From: an uncultured Polymorphobacter sp.
GTDB taxonomy: Bacteria; Pseudomonadota; Alphaproteobacteria; Sphingomonadales; Sphingomonadaceae
Assembly: GCA_937894055.1 (NCBI GenBank)
Contig: CALDHQ010000129.1
Location: 1 to 5,358, forward strand
Reading direction: 5' to 3'
DNA: 5,358 nt
The notes under the pieces are model-generated. The model ran no database searches, was not told the DNA's origin, and worked only from the letters and a program-made list of their open reading frames with translations. Positions 5,196 to 5,358 of this stretch are shown here, piece after piece. Numbering within the stretch: position 1 is the first letter of the stretch; each line of letters opens with the position of its first letter. The translations under genes and the position numbers were made by a program.

Positions 5196-5358
5196 GCGTG
5201 ATCGAGGGCCTGGAAAAGGGCCGCTGCCACACCGACAGCGAGGTCCGCGCGTTCATCCGCCAGACCGAGCAAGAGGTCGAGCTCAAGGCGAAGGCCGAGG
5301 GCAGCGAGTTCGAGTTCGACAACGACGCCTGGCAGTTCGGGATTGACGCCTGGCGTGG
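5189..5358 (+). other. Unidentified coding stretch running off the window end
   Basis: The plus-strand frame from 5189 reads NWGVIEGLEKGRCHTDSEVR followed by AFIRQTEQEVELKAKAEGSE and FEFDNDAWQFGIDAWR. Nearly every codon ends in G or C, and the acidic, helix-forming composition looks like a real protein. I do not recognise the family. DAW occurs twice seven codons apart, from an exact 10-base repeat (GACGCCTGGC at 5324-5333 and 5345-5354). No start codon is evident; upstream of about 5185 the sequence is the YdbH-like piece on the other strand. Confidence 0.35.

Noticed and set aside
4582..5346. A single 254-residue plus-strand protein
   Set aside because: Only the short MCP slice and possibly the bases before it are coding-like in this frame; most of the rest is the shadow of the YdbH-like minus-strand piece.
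1..5358. Integron, transposon or phase-variable shuffling as the cause of the mosaic
   Set aside because: No integrase, transposase, attC-like site, terminal inverted repeats, target duplications or flanking tRNA are visible, and the pieces are housekeeping or unrelated gene slices cut inside domains.
1..5358. tRNA, rRNA, CRISPR array or riboswitch
   Set aside because: No cloverleaf, spaced direct repeats or rRNA-like segments were seen; nearly all sequence reads as protein-coding pieces.

Overview
The window is a metagenome-style contig. An ordinary alphaproteobacterial core (about 937-4310) is flanked on both sides by a patchwork of short gene fragments that do not belong together. I see no new biological system in it. 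The most notable property is the mosaic structure of the two ends, which I read as most likely an assembly artefact.

Core, about 937-4310: on the plus strand lie the C-terminal third of truB (tRNA pseudouridine-55 synthase), complete rpsO (ribosomal protein S15) and complete pnp (polynucleotide phosphorylase). This is the classical truB-rpsO-pnp order, in which translation and RNA-decay genes are co-transcribed. A strong 12-bp hairpin with a T-run and a second imperfect hairpin lie between rpsO and pnp, and a good intrinsic terminator follows pnp. A DUF1330-family gene converges on pnp from the minus strand. Its 5' end is cut by the right-hand patchwork. The protein sequences (the TruB ending VRGFNL, the PNPase FFKR loop with an Arg-rich tail, the DUF1330 style) and the GC-rich codon use suggest an alphaproteobacterium, possibly in or near Sphingomonadales. 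That taxonomic guess comes from memory of the families, not from a search.

Left flank, 1-936: in order, a CysJ-type sulfite reductase flavoprotein C-terminal piece (+), the end of an NRPS condensation domain (+), a CobN/BchH chelatase piece (+), the first codons of an unidentified gene (-), the 3' end of another gene (-, perhaps holB), a MurF piece (-) and a FeoB piece (+) that runs in frame into truB. None is a whole gene. Piece lengths run from about 50 to 430 bases.

Right flank, 4310-5358: in order, a Walker A segment of a DnaB-like replicative helicase (-), an ABC-F ATPase piece (-), a cystathionine-gamma-synthase-like piece (-), two unassigned coding-like stretches, a methyl-accepting chemotaxis protein piece (+), a YdbH-like envelope protein piece (-) and an unassigned plus-strand coding stretch running off the end.

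Many joins fall where the two neighbouring families share a short identical peptide or DNA word. This is what a k-mer graph assembler produces when it walks through short repeats in a complex community. No integrase, transposase, attC site, inverted repeat or tRNA is seen that would explain the mosaic biologically. No tRNA, rRNA, CRISPR array or insertion sequence was found.
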